NCBI GenBank assembly: GCA_946558465.1
Contig: CAMNTM010000002.1
Span: 186,001 to 250,000, forward strand
DNA from: an uncultured Lachnospiraceae bacterium
GTDB taxonomy: Bacteria > Bacillota > Clostridia > Lachnospirales > Lachnospiraceae
DNA: 64,000 nt
Direction of reading: 5' to 3'
Shown here: positions 27,256-36,146 of the stretch, piece by piece
How the letters are laid out: each line of letters starts with the position of its first letter
Numbering within the stretch: the first letter of the stretch is position 1
Notes under the pieces: model-generated
The model's database searches: none
What the model saw: the letters and a program-made list of their open reading frames with translations, nothing else
Told to the model about the DNA's origin: nothing
Made by a program: the position numbers and the translations under genes

Positions 27256-27283
27256 AGCCCTTTCCCTCCCCGATCTTATATAC

Positions 27284-27553
27284 TTAAACTTTCTTTTTGA
27301 ACATAATATAATAATACGCAGGCTTTTCTTCCGGGTCGAATTTTTCAACATAGAGATCAATATCACTAGCGCTGCTGCATCGAAATTCCAGAGAGCTTCC
27401 GAACAATACCGGCCGGCGGATATTTCTGTCTTTGTAAAATTCCTGAATTAGTTTTTCCACTCTATGCTGCATAAACGGATGCACACGATTTGCGTTTGCA
27501 AAGGAAACGCCTTCTATAACAGGATAATCCCACATATTTTGTACGTTATTCAT
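27284..27553 (-). pseudogene. short, probably truncated nucleotidyltransferase-fold protein
   Basis: An 89-residue frame with a good ribosome binding site (GAGG, six bases before ATG 27553). It contains the minimal nucleotidyltransferase signature: [20 protein letters not shown] with the GS pair and the two Asp residues. The chain ends only 18 residues after DIDLYV (…FKKKV-stop), before the third catalytic Asp strand of complete MNT domains. It may be a degraded gene or a tiny inactive binding protein. It sits between a lipoprotein gene and deoB. Confidence 0.6.
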
Positions 27554-27608
27554 ATGGTTCCTCTTCTTCTGCAATTTTTTACTGGTCCGCAGACTTACAC
27601 AAAAGCTT

Positions 27609-28700
27609 TTATTCCGCAGGAACCAGAATAATATCGGCCAGCTTTGAAAGCTCTGAATCATTGGCATTTGCGTTAAACAAAGAATCCAGATTCAAAGTTA
27701 CTGTAACAACAGTCTCCTCTCCAAAGGACGGAGCTTCGGCATATCTTTCCAGAATTTCAACCAGCCCCTGAGATACGGCGTCTATAGAATAATATGTACC
27801 GCCCTCAAGCTCTGCCATAGCATCTACCAGACTGTTATTCGGAACAACCGTAACATCAATTGTATAGTTGTAGATGCCGCTTTCCTTTTTCGGCATACCT
27901 ACCGTATACTGGCACTGCTTAACAATCTCCTTCAATGCTGCCTTATACCGGTCCACATAAGATGCGCTTAAATCATAGGGTGCATCAAAGGCCTCTGCCT
28001 CATACCAGGCAGCGGCCTCCTCCTCCGTACGATCCGTATGCTTTGCAAATTGCGCAACCTCACCTTTGTAGGAGGCATCCAGATAGGCCTTCAGAAAATC
28101 CTGCACATCTAAAATCTCACACACTGAATCATATGGGGCCATACTGCCTTCAAAAGCCTGTCTGAGAAGCTCCTGCACATCTTCCTCTTTTACCTTAAAC
28201 CCGTCTCCGTCTTTTTCCACCTCAATCGTCACAAATGTCTCAGGATCATAAACCGGGGAATCTGCAACAATGTCCTTGAGCTGCTCAAGAAGCTCTCCGA
28301 CCTCCACTGTAAGATCATTAGAGGCAATAGCAGTTAAATACAGTTCCCTTGCATCCTGTGTAGTATTTCCGATGTTCAGCGGAGTAAATCCAACTCGTAC
28401 GCTGAATTTATCATCTCCGTCTTTTTTCGCCTTCTGTACTTCAAATTCAATATTTTTAAATGATGCCTGAAGAAATTCAAGATAAGACTCTTTCAACTCT
28501 TCCGGAAACTGCAGAATATATGTCTCATTACTCTCTGCAATCCCTTCATCCAGAATGACTGAAAGACCGGAAGCACCGTCTTCCTTTAGCTTTGTAATCT
28601 GCTCGCCGACATAAGCGTCTGCAGATTCTTTACCGCTGCATCCAACAAGAACAAAGGCTAAAAACAGGGATGTCATCACCAATAAAATCATTTTCTTCAT
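27609..28700 (-). CDS. lipoprotein of unknown function (DUF5105-like)
   Basis: A 363-residue exported lipoprotein: signal peptide with lipobox LVGC (Cys21), then a mostly acidic soluble part. Two similar alpha/beta segments are suggested (about 30-170 and 180-330), each with a Tyr-rich helix and strands such as VRVGFTPL and IDVTVVP. This resembles the clostridial DUF5105 lipoproteins; no function is known. GGAGG lies eight bases before the ATG. Confidence 0.75.
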   Translation of the reverse strand: MKKMILLVMTSLFLAFVLVGCSGKESADAYVGEQITKLKEDGASGLSVILDEGIAESNETYILQFPEELKESYLEFLQASFKNIEFEVQKAKKDGDDKFSVRVGFTPLNIGNTTQDARELYLTAIASNDLTVEVGELLEQLKDIVADSPVYDPETFVTIEVEKDGDGFKVKEEDVQELLRQAFEGSMAPYDSVCEILDVQDFLKAYLDASYKGEVAQFAKHTDRTEEEAAAWYEAEAFDAPYDLSASYVDRYKAALKEIVKQCQYTVGMPKKESGIYNYTIDVTVVPNNSLVDAMAELEGGTYYSIDAVSQGLVEILERYAEAPSFGEETVVTVTLNLDSLFNANANDSELSKLADIILVPAE

Positions 28701-28874
28701 AGTTCTTTCCTCCGTTATTTTATTAAATATATTTTAACATAAATATTGCTGGAAAAACACGTTTATTTTATATATAATGAGAAAGACGGCAGGTGCTAAA
28801 TTGGTCCCTGCAAAAGGAATATAACTAGTAATCAATATGTAACGGAGACAATATTAGGAGGAGGAAAAGTATTC

Positions 28875-29588
28875 ATGGAAATGCTGAATCTTGAAAAGGA
28901 ATTACAGGATAATTCTTACCCCGGCCGCGGAATCATTATTGGAAAGAGCGCGGACGGAACTAAAGCCGTAACTGCCTATTTTATTATGGGAAGAAGTGAA
29001 AACAGCCGAAACCGTATCTTTGTGGAGGATGGCAGAGGAATCCGCACACAGGCATATGACCCGGCAAAGCTGTCGGACCCTAGTCTTATTATCTATGCGC
29101 CGGTCCGTGTACTTGGAAATAAGACAATCGTAACCAACGGAGATCAGACAGATACCATTTACGAGGGAATGGATAAACAGCTGACATTTGAGCAGTCCTT
29201 AAGAACCAGAGAGTTTGAGCCGGACGGACCAAACTATACTCCGAGAATTTCTGGAATCCTTCATATTGAAAACGGAACCTATAATTACGCCATGTCTATT
29301 TTAAAGAGTAATCATGGAAATCCCGACAGCTGCAGTCGCTATACTTTTGCATATGAAAACCCTGCAGCAGGGGAAGGACACTTTATCCATACCTACAAAT
29401 GCGACGGAGACCCTCTTCCAAGCTTTGAAGGAGAACCTAAGCTCGTGGCAGTCCCCGATGACATAGAAATGTTTACGGACACATTGTGGAGCAGTTTGAA
29501 TCAGGACAACAAGGTCTCTCTTTTTGTACGTTATATCAGTATTGCCGACGGCACCTATGAGACAAGAATTGTGAATAAAAATCAATAA
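28875..29588 (+). CDS. purO: IMP cyclohydrolase, PurO-type
   Basis: A 237-residue protein resembling the single-domain IMP cyclohydrolase family first described in archaea, which closes the ring of FAICAR to give IMP. Characteristic segments are NSYPGRGIIIGKSADG and YFIMGRSENSRNR near the N-terminus and APVRVLGN near residue 75. A strong GGAGGAGG site lies upstream. It is 24 bp before a stand-alone AICAR formyltransferase, so the two steps usually joined in bifunctional PurH are carried here by separate neighbouring proteins. Confidence 0.88.
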   Translation: MEMLNLEKELQDNSYPGRGIIIGKSADGTKAVTAYFIMGRSENSRNRIFVEDGRGIRTQAYDPAKLSDPSLIIYAPVRVLGNKTIVTNGDQTDTIYEGMDKQLTFEQSLRTREFEPDGPNYTPRISGILHIENGTYNYAMSILKSNHGNPDSCSRYTFAYENPAAGEGHFIHTYKCDGDPLPSFEGEPKLVAVPDDIEMFTDTLWSSLNQDNKVSLFVRYISIADGTYETRIVNKNQ

Positions 29589-29612
29589 AACAGCAGGAGG
29601 AAATGAAAAATT

Positions 29613-30791
29613 ATGAAGGAATTAGAACTTAAATACGGCTGCAACCCGAACCAGAAGCCTTCCAAAATTTATATGACAGACAGCAAAGAGCTCCCAATCG
29701 AAGTGCTCAACGGAAAACCCGGTTATATTAATTTTCTGGATGCTTTTAACGGCTGGCAGCTTGTCAGCGAACTAAAGAGGGCTGCAGGACTTCCGGCTGC
29801 AACCTCCTTCAAGCATGTATCACCTGCAGGCGCGGCAGTGGGGCTTCCTCTCAGTGATACTCTTGCTAAAATTTACTGGGTAGATGATTTGGGCAGCCTG
29901 TCACCGCTCGCATGTGCGTATGCCAGAGCAAGGGGAGCAGACCGTATGTCATCCTTTGGTGATTTTATCTCTCTGTCCGACATCTGTGACGCAGATACTG
30001 CAAGACTGATTAAGCGAGAGGTATCTGACGGGGTCATCGCACCAGGATATACCGATGAAGCACTTGAAATTCTGAAGCAGAAAAAAAACGGTAATTATAA
30101 TGTTATTAAAATTGATGAAAATTATAAGCCTGAGCCTCTTGAACGCAAGGAGGTATTCGGCATTACTTTTGAACAAGGGAGAAATGAGCTGAAAATTGAC
30201 GAAGAATTCTTCTCTAATATTGTCACAGAAAACAAAGAGCTGACTGAACAGGCAAAGATTGATCTGGCGATTTCCATGATTACCTTAAAGTATACTCAGT
30301 CTAATTCCGTATGTTATGTAAAAGATGGACAGGCTATCGGTATCGGAGCAGGACAGCAGTCCAGAATCCACTGCACACGTCTGGCCGGACAAAAAGCTGA
30401 CAACTGGTGGCTGAGACAGTCTCCTCAGGTAATGAACCTGCCGTTTGTAGATTCTATCCGCCGCGCAGACAGAGACAACGCAATCGACTTATACATCGGT
30501 GAGGATTATATGGACGTACTGGCAGATGACGCATGGCCGGGCATATTTACAGAAAAACCGGAAGTGTTTACAAGAGAGGCAAAGCGTGAATGGCTGGATA
30601 AGATGACTGATGTATCTCTTGGTTCTGATGCCTTTTTCCCATTCGGGGACAATATCGAACGGGCACATAAGAGCGGTGTAAGATACGTAGCACAGCCGGG
30701 AGGCTCCGTGCGGGACGACAACGTGATTGCCACATGCAATAAATACGGCATGGTGATGGCTTTTACAGGACTTCGTCTCTTCCATCATTAA
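29613..30791 (+). CDS. AICAR formyltransferase (stand-alone)
   Basis: A 392-residue phosphoribosylaminoimidazolecarboxamide formyltransferase, equal to the transformylase part of PurH without the cyclohydrolase domain. The active-site block SFKHVSPAGAAVG (about 66-78) contains the catalytic Lys-His pair; KYTQSNSVCYVKDGQAIGIGAGQQ and FFPFGDNIERA are further family marks. It uses 10-formyltetrahydrofolate to make FAICAR, which the upstream PurO then closes to IMP. Confidence 0.94.
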   Translation: MKELELKYGCNPNQKPSKIYMTDSKELPIEVLNGKPGYINFLDAFNGWQLVSELKRAAGLPAATSFKHVSPAGAAVGLPLSDTLAKIYWVDDLGSLSPLACAYARARGADRMSSFGDFISLSDICDADTARLIKREVSDGVIAPGYTDEALEILKQKKNGNYNVIKIDENYKPEPLERKEVFGITFEQGRNELKIDEEFFSNIVTENKELTEQAKIDLAISMITLKYTQSNSVCYVKDGQAIGIGAGQQSRIHCTRLAGQKADNWWLRQSPQVMNLPFVDSIRRADRDNAIDLYIGEDYMDVLADDAWPGIFTEKPEVFTREAKREWLDKMTDVSLGSDAFFPFGDNIERAHKSGVRYVAQPGGSVRDDNVIATCNKYGMVMAFTGLRLFHH

Positions 30792-30805
30792 TTTCTTAAC
30801 AATAC

Positions 30806-30846
30806 ATTAGGGGACACAGCAATGACAGCCAGCCGTATCCCCTAAT
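30806..30846. repeat. inverted repeat after the purine genes
   Basis: ATTAGGGGA (30806-30814) and TCCCCTAAT (30838-30846) are perfect 9 bp inverted arms around a 23 bp loop. It lies between convergent genes. There is no T-run, so it is at best a weak terminator. Confidence 0.6.
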
Positions 30847-30868
30847 CATCCGAACGTCTTGTACTTTG

Positions 30869-31507
30869 TTAATATTTTCTTCCAGATCCGCTTCTCCTAC
30901 ATCGAAGCATAATTCCCGCTGCAATCAAAAGCAGAGCCCCTGCAGACAGCCATACCTTCTCCGTATAACTTCCCGCCGTCATAGAAAATGGGTACCAAAC
31001 TCCCAAATGTTTCCTTCCGCTCCCGACTGCTAAAATAAAATAAACTGCCGGCATCATATACCCAATAATCAAATTGTCGGAAAGCCCATAAAAAAATAAC
31101 CCCATACCTCCCAGAAATAATATTTCTGCCAGCGTTCCCAGATAATATCTTATTTCCGGAAACTCACATAAGTTATGTGAAAGCATAAATACATATCCGC
31201 CGAGAACTAAAGCAAGCACTGCAATATTTCCAAAAAGCCGTACCAAATACACAATATGGCTTCCTGTATACCTCGAAGAAACCAGCTCGCGGATCTCCTG
31301 GCTCTGCTCCGGCAGAAAGACCGGGGGAATCAGTATGATTCCAATAAGAGCCACATACATTTCCAGTACCTTTGCAGTGTCCTGAGCTCCCAGATTCTCC
31401 ACTCCCATAAGAAACGGAGACAACCCAAGAAGCGCCAGACTCACCAGCACATGGAGTAAAATATTATGCTTTAGATTTATCTTTTCGATCTGCCATAATC
31501 TTTCCAC
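30869..31507 (-). CDS. membrane protein of an ABC export system
   Basis: A protein of about 212 residues with six hydrophobic segments and a basic C-terminal tail. No family motif is recognised with certainty; size and context fit the second membrane subunit of an ABC-2-like exporter. GTG 31507 is chosen because GGGAGG lies ten bases upstream; in-frame ATGs at 31546 and 31540 lack a site. It overlaps the preceding permease gene by 44 bp, which suggests coupling. Confidence 0.7.
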   Translation of the reverse strand: MERLWQIEKINLKHNILLHVLVSLALLGLSPFLMGVENLGAQDTAKVLEMYVALIGIILIPPVFLPEQSQEIRELVSSRYTGSHIVYLVRLFGNIAVLALVLGGYVFMLSHNLCEFPEIRYYLGTLAEILFLGGMGLFFYGLSDNLIIGYMMPAVYFILAVGSGRKHLGVWYPFSMTAGSYTEKVWLSAGALLLIAAGIMLRCRRSGSGRKY

Positions 31508-32681
31508 GAATTTGAAACCTCCCTTTTCTTTTTTGTCCATATACAAATACCGTCAACGCCAGAATAAGAACTGCCAAAGAAGCGTAAAAGATTCGATTCG
31601 ATGCAAGCTGTGAAAAGCCATCTTGAAAACCAGTATAATTAAATTCTGTGTTATGTCTAGGCATCAGATTCCAGCCATATAAGCCCCCCTGAATTCTCAT
31701 GATTCCGGCACTAAATATAGAAACAAACCACCAAATTCCCTGTATCAGCACTGCAAGTGCTGTATCCGTAAGCTCTGTAAGGAGCATTCCTACTGCAGAT
31801 GATACCATAATTGTCGGCAGAAGCCAGCCTAAAATATATTTTACAAAAGCCAGTATATCTACTGTAATGTCTATCCCTTTTGCAAATTGCACGCATTCTA
31901 TCAGAAGCGGCATAGATAAAAGAAATACAGGAATTATAAGCATGATAAGTATCGACAGATAACGGCTTACAATAATCATCCATGCCGGAGCACGCCGGCA
32001 GTAGATAAGCTCCTGCATCTTGGCCCGCCTGTCCCGCATACACCTCGTTACTGCAAGAAATACCGGTATGAACCCAAGCGCAATGACCATATAATCTGAA
32101 AACAATCTTGCATAACCGCCGCTTAATCTGTCCTTCTCCACCAAAAACTGATATTCCTCTACAGCTTCTTCATAGGTCATCTCCTCTTGAGCATTTGCCA
32201 GGCGGTAGTCCGCGGCATAGCTGGAGCCACCGCCCAGTATATCGTCTGCCTCATCCATCAATTCTTCAAATTTTTCATAGGTGAGATCAGCCGCTGGACC
32301 TATATCTATGTCCGCGTCAGACATACTCTTCTGCTCCTTTAACTCCTTTTCACTGACCCCCGCAGCCTCCTTTAGAATCTCACCAATACGCGCTTCTTCC
32401 TTTTCATTTAGGGTAACAGATTTATAAAAACCGATAGGGTAGGTGGTATAACTTCCCCTCTCATATTCCAGAATAAGGTTTTCCAGTGTCCTTTTCATAA
32501 TAAATGCTCTATCGTTACTTACACGAGTTCCATAGGACTCCTGGCCCCTTTCCGGCATCTTCTTTATGTTCGTATTTCCCAGCTGAGTAGAAAAATCCAA
32601 AATCAATATGATAACGATCAGCCAATAAATCAAACTCTTAGCTGTCTGTACACATTCCTTCCAAAATAGCTGTCCAAACAT
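31464..32681 (-). CDS. ABC-2-type transporter permease
   Basis: A 405-residue membrane protein: one N-terminal segment (about 15-30), a long acidic extracytoplasmic region (about 35-185), then five to six segments (about 190-390). This is the usual layout of ABC-2 permeases with a large outer loop. It overlaps the ATPase gene by one base (TGATG). The substrate is unknown; the neighbouring two-component system suggests antimicrobial-peptide or envelope-stress export. Confidence 0.78.
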   Translation of the reverse strand: MFGQLFWKECVQTAKSLIYWLIVIILILDFSTQLGNTNIKKMPERGQESYGTRVSNDRAFIMKRTLENLILEYERGSYTTYPIGFYKSVTLNEKEEARIGEILKEAAGVSEKELKEQKSMSDADIDIGPAADLTYEKFEELMDEADDILGGGSSYAADYRLANAQEEMTYEEAVEEYQFLVEKDRLSGGYARLFSDYMVIALGFIPVFLAVTRCMRDRRAKMQELIYCRRAPAWMIIVSRYLSILIMLIIPVFLLSMPLLIECVQFAKGIDITVDILAFVKYILGWLLPTIMVSSAVGMLLTELTDTALAVLIQGIWWFVSIFSAGIMRIQGGLYGWNLMPRHNTEFNYTGFQDGFSQLASNRIFYASLAVLILALTVFVYGQKRKGRFQIRGKIMADRKDKSKA

Positions 32682-33559
32682 CAGATCTCCCCCCTCTTTT
32701 CGTGCATCAGATACATATATGCATCCTCCACGCCCGCTTCACAGAGCTTTGCAGATGCAAAAGGAGCTTTTTCGGCAATAAATCTTGCTGTTACATTATT
32801 TCCCATTGTCATCATACTGGTAACCAGATATTTCTGCTTCAGCAGGTCCAGCTCCTTCTTGCTGATTTCTGCTGTATAAACCTTACCTTCCGCCATCTCG
32901 ATAAGCCCTTCCGTAGAGCCATTATAAATGATTTTCCCTTCATCAAGAACTGCAATTTTTTCACAGGCCGCTTCTATATCTCCCACAATATGTGTCGATA
33001 ATATGACAATTCTATCTTCTGCGATCTCACACAAAAGATTCCGGAATCGGACCCGCTCCTCCGGATCAAGTCCCGCTGTCGGTTCATCTACAATTAAAAC
33101 CTTTGGATTATGAAGAATTGCCTGTGCAATGCCAAGTCTCCGCTTCATTCCTCCTGACAGAGCTTTTACTTTTTTCCTCTGTTCTCCCTTAAGATTCACC
33201 CTTTCCAAAAGTTCCGGAATCCTCTGTCTTCTTACAGATTTACTCAATCCTGAAAGAACACCCAGATAATCCATTGCTTCATATACCGTTATATTCGGGT
33301 ACATGGAAAAATCCTGAGGAAGATATCCGGTAATCTTTCGTATCTCCTGTGCATACTCTATTCTTCTTCCGCACACTGACACATCTCCTTCTGATTTTGG
33401 AAGCAGGGCCGCCAACACCCTCATAAGCGTCGTCTTTCCTGCACCATTCCTCCCCAAGAGACCGAACATTCCGATTTCTATCGTAAGATTCAAATCCTTT
33501 AGTGCCTGTTTCTTTCCGTAATATTGACTTAAACCGCGGATTTTAATTACTTCAGACAT
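32681..33559 (-). CDS. ABC transporter ATP-binding protein
   Basis: A 292-residue ABC ATPase with Walker A GRNGAGKTT (about 37-45), Q-loop YLPQDF, signature LSGGMKRRLG (about 130) and Walker B VLIVDEPTAGLD. The C-terminal 80 residues resemble the extension of drug and peptide exporters. It is the first gene of a three-gene exporter operon that lies downstream of a two-component system on the same strand. Confidence 0.92.
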   Translation of the reverse strand: MSEVIKIRGLSQYYGKKQALKDLNLTIEIGMFGLLGRNGAGKTTLMRVLAALLPKSEGDVSVCGRRIEYAQEIRKITGYLPQDFSMYPNITVYEAMDYLGVLSGLSKSVRRQRIPELLERVNLKGEQRKKVKALSGGMKRRLGIAQAILHNPKVLIVDEPTAGLDPEERVRFRNLLCEIAEDRIVILSTHIVGDIEAACEKIAVLDEGKIIYNGSTEGLIEMAEGKVYTAEISKKELDLLKQKYLVTSMMTMGNNVTARFIAEKAPFASAKLCEAGVEDAYMYLMHEKRGEI

Positions 33560-33680
33560 TATTCTCTTCCCTTCCTGTTCATATATTTTGTAAATATATA
33601 ATAGGATGGAAATCTCTACATTTTCTCTACGAAATATTAAGAAATTCTGGTATTATTTCTAAAGTTTTTCTGTATTACCT

Positions 33681-33724
33681 AAATTGGGGACGGGGTAAAA
33701 TGAATTTTACCCCGTCCCCAATTT
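33681..33724. repeat. perfect 20 bp palindrome overlapping the histidine kinase stop codon
   Basis: Two perfect 20 bp arms (33681-33700 and 33705-33724) surround a TGAA loop; the core is GGGGACGGGGTAAAA. The right arm encodes the last kinase residues KLGTG and its TAA stop. No T-run follows. The core resembles that of the palindrome at 12512-12582, which suggests a repeated palindromic element. Confidence 0.9.
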
Positions 33725-34837
33725 AAAGGAAGCCGTCACTACTGCTCCTCCGTGTATACTATCTGCAATACTCAATGTCCCGCCATGTCTTCTGCACAAC
33801 TCCCTGCTGATATGAAGTCCGATTCCAAAATGCTCGCTGCCTGCCTCTCCCTTATATTCCTGATAATAAGGTTTCAGTGCCTTTTCCTTCTGTTCACTCG
33901 AAAATCCCGGTCCGTCATCTCGGACCGTAAGGAGCAGCTCATTATTTTTATAATCCACATATACCTCTATGGAGGTTCTCGCATACCGGATTGCATTTGA
34001 GAGAAGATTTTCCAGCACTTCCGTAAACAAATTATCGTCCAGTGCAAGCTTTTGATTTTCCCCGCATACCTTGCACTGTATCTGAATATCTCCTATCTGA
34101 TTCAGTGCAAAAATAATCTCCTCAATTTTCTTTTGTATGCTTTCAAGTTCTGTGTTCTCAGGACTAAACGGGATCTCTTCAATGCTTTGGACTCCCTTCA
34201 TCGTACGGCTGTATTCCTCCAGACGTTTTAAATGATCCGCCATAAGAGCCAATGTATCCTGCATCTTTTCCTTACTCACTTTTCCCTCCGGAATATATCT
34301 CGCAAGAAAATCTGTATAACCCTTAAGGACCGTAAGAGGAGTGCGCAAATCATGAGCGAAGGCTGCATTCAGCTCTTTTTGCCGCTCCACGAGACGCCAC
34401 AGCTCTTCCTTATCCCTGACAAGCTCCCGGCGCATCTCATCAAAAGAGCCGCAGAGTCTTCCCATCTCATCAAGACTCTCATATTCCACCTGGAAATCTA
34501 GATCGTTTTCCTTTATCTTTTTCATGCTTTTTTCTAAGATAAGAAGAGGTGTCTTAAGTCTCCTGTCATAAAAGAGAAAAATCAAAAGAATCATTCCTGC
34601 AAATGCATATAAGAATGGACCCCATACCCGCACATATCTAAGCACACGGCATAGTACCTCTGTATGTGCGTGAAATTCTGCCGCCAGCTCCCAATGCCTG
34701 CAGACTGCCATCGTTATATAGGACAGCCCCCATACAACGACTGCAAGCAGAAGCACATATGCTGTCATCGCCTTCCGAAAGGAAAGATTATGAATATACC
34801 TCCACAGATTCACAAATCTTTCATTTACCCAATCCAT
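33707..34837 (-). CDS. sensor histidine kinase
   Basis: A 376-residue membrane kinase with two transmembrane segments (about 24-45 and 70-90), a HAMP-like linker, the H-box FAHDLRTPLTVLKGY (His near 158), the N-box LLSNAIRYA, and the G-boxes DDGPGFS and GIGLHISREL. The short outer loop suggests sensing in or near the membrane. ATG 34837 is used (GGGGAG ten bases upstream), overlapping the response regulator gene by 13 bp. The last codons and stop lie within a perfect palindrome, so the C-terminus may have been altered by that element. Confidence 0.9.
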   Translation of the reverse strand: MDWVNERFVNLWRYIHNLSFRKAMTAYVLLLAVVVWGLSYITMAVCRHWELAAEFHAHTEVLCRVLRYVRVWGPFLYAFAGMILLIFLFYDRRLKTPLLILEKSMKKIKENDLDFQVEYESLDEMGRLCGSFDEMRRELVRDKEELWRLVERQKELNAAFAHDLRTPLTVLKGYTDFLARYIPEGKVSKEKMQDTLALMADHLKRLEEYSRTMKGVQSIEEIPFSPENTELESIQKKIEEIIFALNQIGDIQIQCKVCGENQKLALDDNLFTEVLENLLSNAIRYARTSIEVYVDYKNNELLLTVRDDGPGFSSEQKEKALKPYYQEYKGEAGSEHFGIGLHISRELCRRHGGTLSIADSIHGGAVVTASFKLGTG

Positions 34838-35505
34838 CGATATCCAACTCCCCACACTGTTTCAATATACTGTGTCTTCGTGTATCTTCCAAGCTTTGAG
34901 CGGATTCTGCGTACATGCTCCATCACAATACTACTGTCTGCACTTCCGTCAAATCCCCGCACCCTCTCATACAGCTGTTCTTTGCTGAAAATCTGTCCTG
35001 GATTAAGAGACAGCAGCTCTACAATCCCATATTCTGTCTTTGTAAAATTTACTGCTTTTTCTTCATAATAAACGCACCTGTCTCCATAATGGACGACAAG
35101 ATGTCCATATACCTTTATCGCTTTGTCAGTCTTTTTGCGCTCCTCCCGCCTCAGATGAGCTTCAACTCTGGCACCCAGCTCGTCAATACTAAAGGGCTTC
35201 AGAATATAATCGTCTCCTCCGGACATAAAACCTTTAATTCTGTCTGCCTCCTCTATCTTTGCCGTCAGAAACAAAATCGGACAGGAAACATGTGCCCGTA
35301 TCCGTTCACACACCTCAAACCCATTCAATGCCGGCATATTCACATCCAGAAGAATCAAATCCGGCCCCTGGCACAGCTTTTTAAGAACCTCCGCCCCGTT
35401 TTCTGCCTTTATGATCTGATAGTCCTGCATTTCAAAATAATCTGTCAAAAGCTGTACAATTCCCGGCTCATCATCTGCTATTAGTATCTTTTTCCTGATA
35501 TCCAT
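34825..35505 (-). CDS. OmpR-family response regulator
   Basis: A 226-residue DNA-binding response regulator. The receiver domain (about 5-118) has the acidic pair DDE, the phospho-acceptor Asp in LLDVNMP (about 54), Thr in FLTAK and Lys in LKPFS. The winged helix (about 130-226) ends with TVWGVGYRW. It pairs with the kinase downstream and may control the ABC exporter beyond it. Confidence 0.93.
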   Translation of the reverse strand: MDIRKKILIADDEPGIVQLLTDYFEMQDYQIIKAENGAEVLKKLCQGPDLILLDVNMPALNGFEVCERIRAHVSCPILFLTAKIEEADRIKGFMSGGDDYILKPFSIDELGARVEAHLRREERKKTDKAIKVYGHLVVHYGDRCVYYEEKAVNFTKTEYGIVELLSLNPGQIFSKEQLYERVRGFDGSADSSIVMEHVRRIRSKLGRYTKTQYIETVWGVGYRWIG

Positions 35506-35520
35506 AAAAATACCGCCGGT

Positions 35521-36144
35521 CTACCGTATAAAGTTGGTATGTACCTTTGCGCCCGGCTCCGGATGTACAAGCCCCTCAGCCTCTCCATTTTGAATAAGCT
35601 TTAAGAGCCATGCCATATTTTTTCCTATAGTCCTCATGATGAAAAGACCTTCTTCATCCTGTCTTACCTCATCCGGCGTATTACCGTGCACCATATTCCA
35701 ATACGGCGCCGGCACCATAATCATATTGTTGATGCCGATATACTTGTTCAACTGATCATAAGCCGCTGTTGTCCCGGCTCTTCTTGCCGACACAATGCAG
35801 GCCGCCGGCTTATAGGCAAATGCACTGTTGCCAGAATAAAACATCCGGTCCATAAGACTAGTCATAGCTCCGCTTGCAGCGGCATAATGAACCGGCGAAC
35901 CAAAAATAAAACCATCGGCCTCCCGCGCTTTTTGAACAGCCTCATTTACCATATCGTCCTCGAACACACAGCTTCCTTTTTTCCGGCATGTACCACAGCC
36001 GATACAGCCTCTTACAGCTCCTGTACCCACTTGGACAATTTCCGTTTCGATTTTCTCCTTTCTAAGCTCTTCTGCTATCTCGCACAATGCTGTGTAGGTG
36101 CAGCCCTCCTTGTGCGGACTTCCGTTAAATAACAATACCTTCAT
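35521..36144 (-). CDS. flavodoxin-like NAD(P)H-dependent FMN oxidoreductase with Cys cluster
   Basis: A 207-residue flavodoxin-fold protein. The FMN phosphate loop GSPHKEGCTYTAL is at residues 8-20. An insertion with GCIGCGTCRKKGSC (about 54-66) has the Cys spacing seen in iron-sulfur flavoproteins. FGSPVHYAAASG contacts the flavin ring. Probably a redox enzyme; the partner is unknown. ATG 36144 is preferred over the upstream in-frame ATG 36168. A related protein is encoded at 37995-38585. Confidence 0.85.
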   Translation of the reverse strand: MKVLLFNGSPHKEGCTYTALCEIAEELRKEKIETEIVQVGTGAVRGCIGCGTCRKKGSCVFEDDMVNEAVQKAREADGFIFGSPVHYAAASGAMTSLMDRMFYSGNSAFAYKPAACIVSARRAGTTAAYDQLNKYIGINNMIMVPAPYWNMVHGNTPDEVRQDEEGLFIMRTIGKNMAWLLKLIQNGEAEGLVHPEPGAKVHTNFIR

Positions 36145-36146
36145 CT

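Noticed and set aside
30869-33559. Complete bacteriocin immunity or Bce-type resistance module
   Set aside because: The permeases are not BceB-like (no ten-segment FtsX-type protein), and no bacteriocin gene is present; only a general ABC exporter can be supported.
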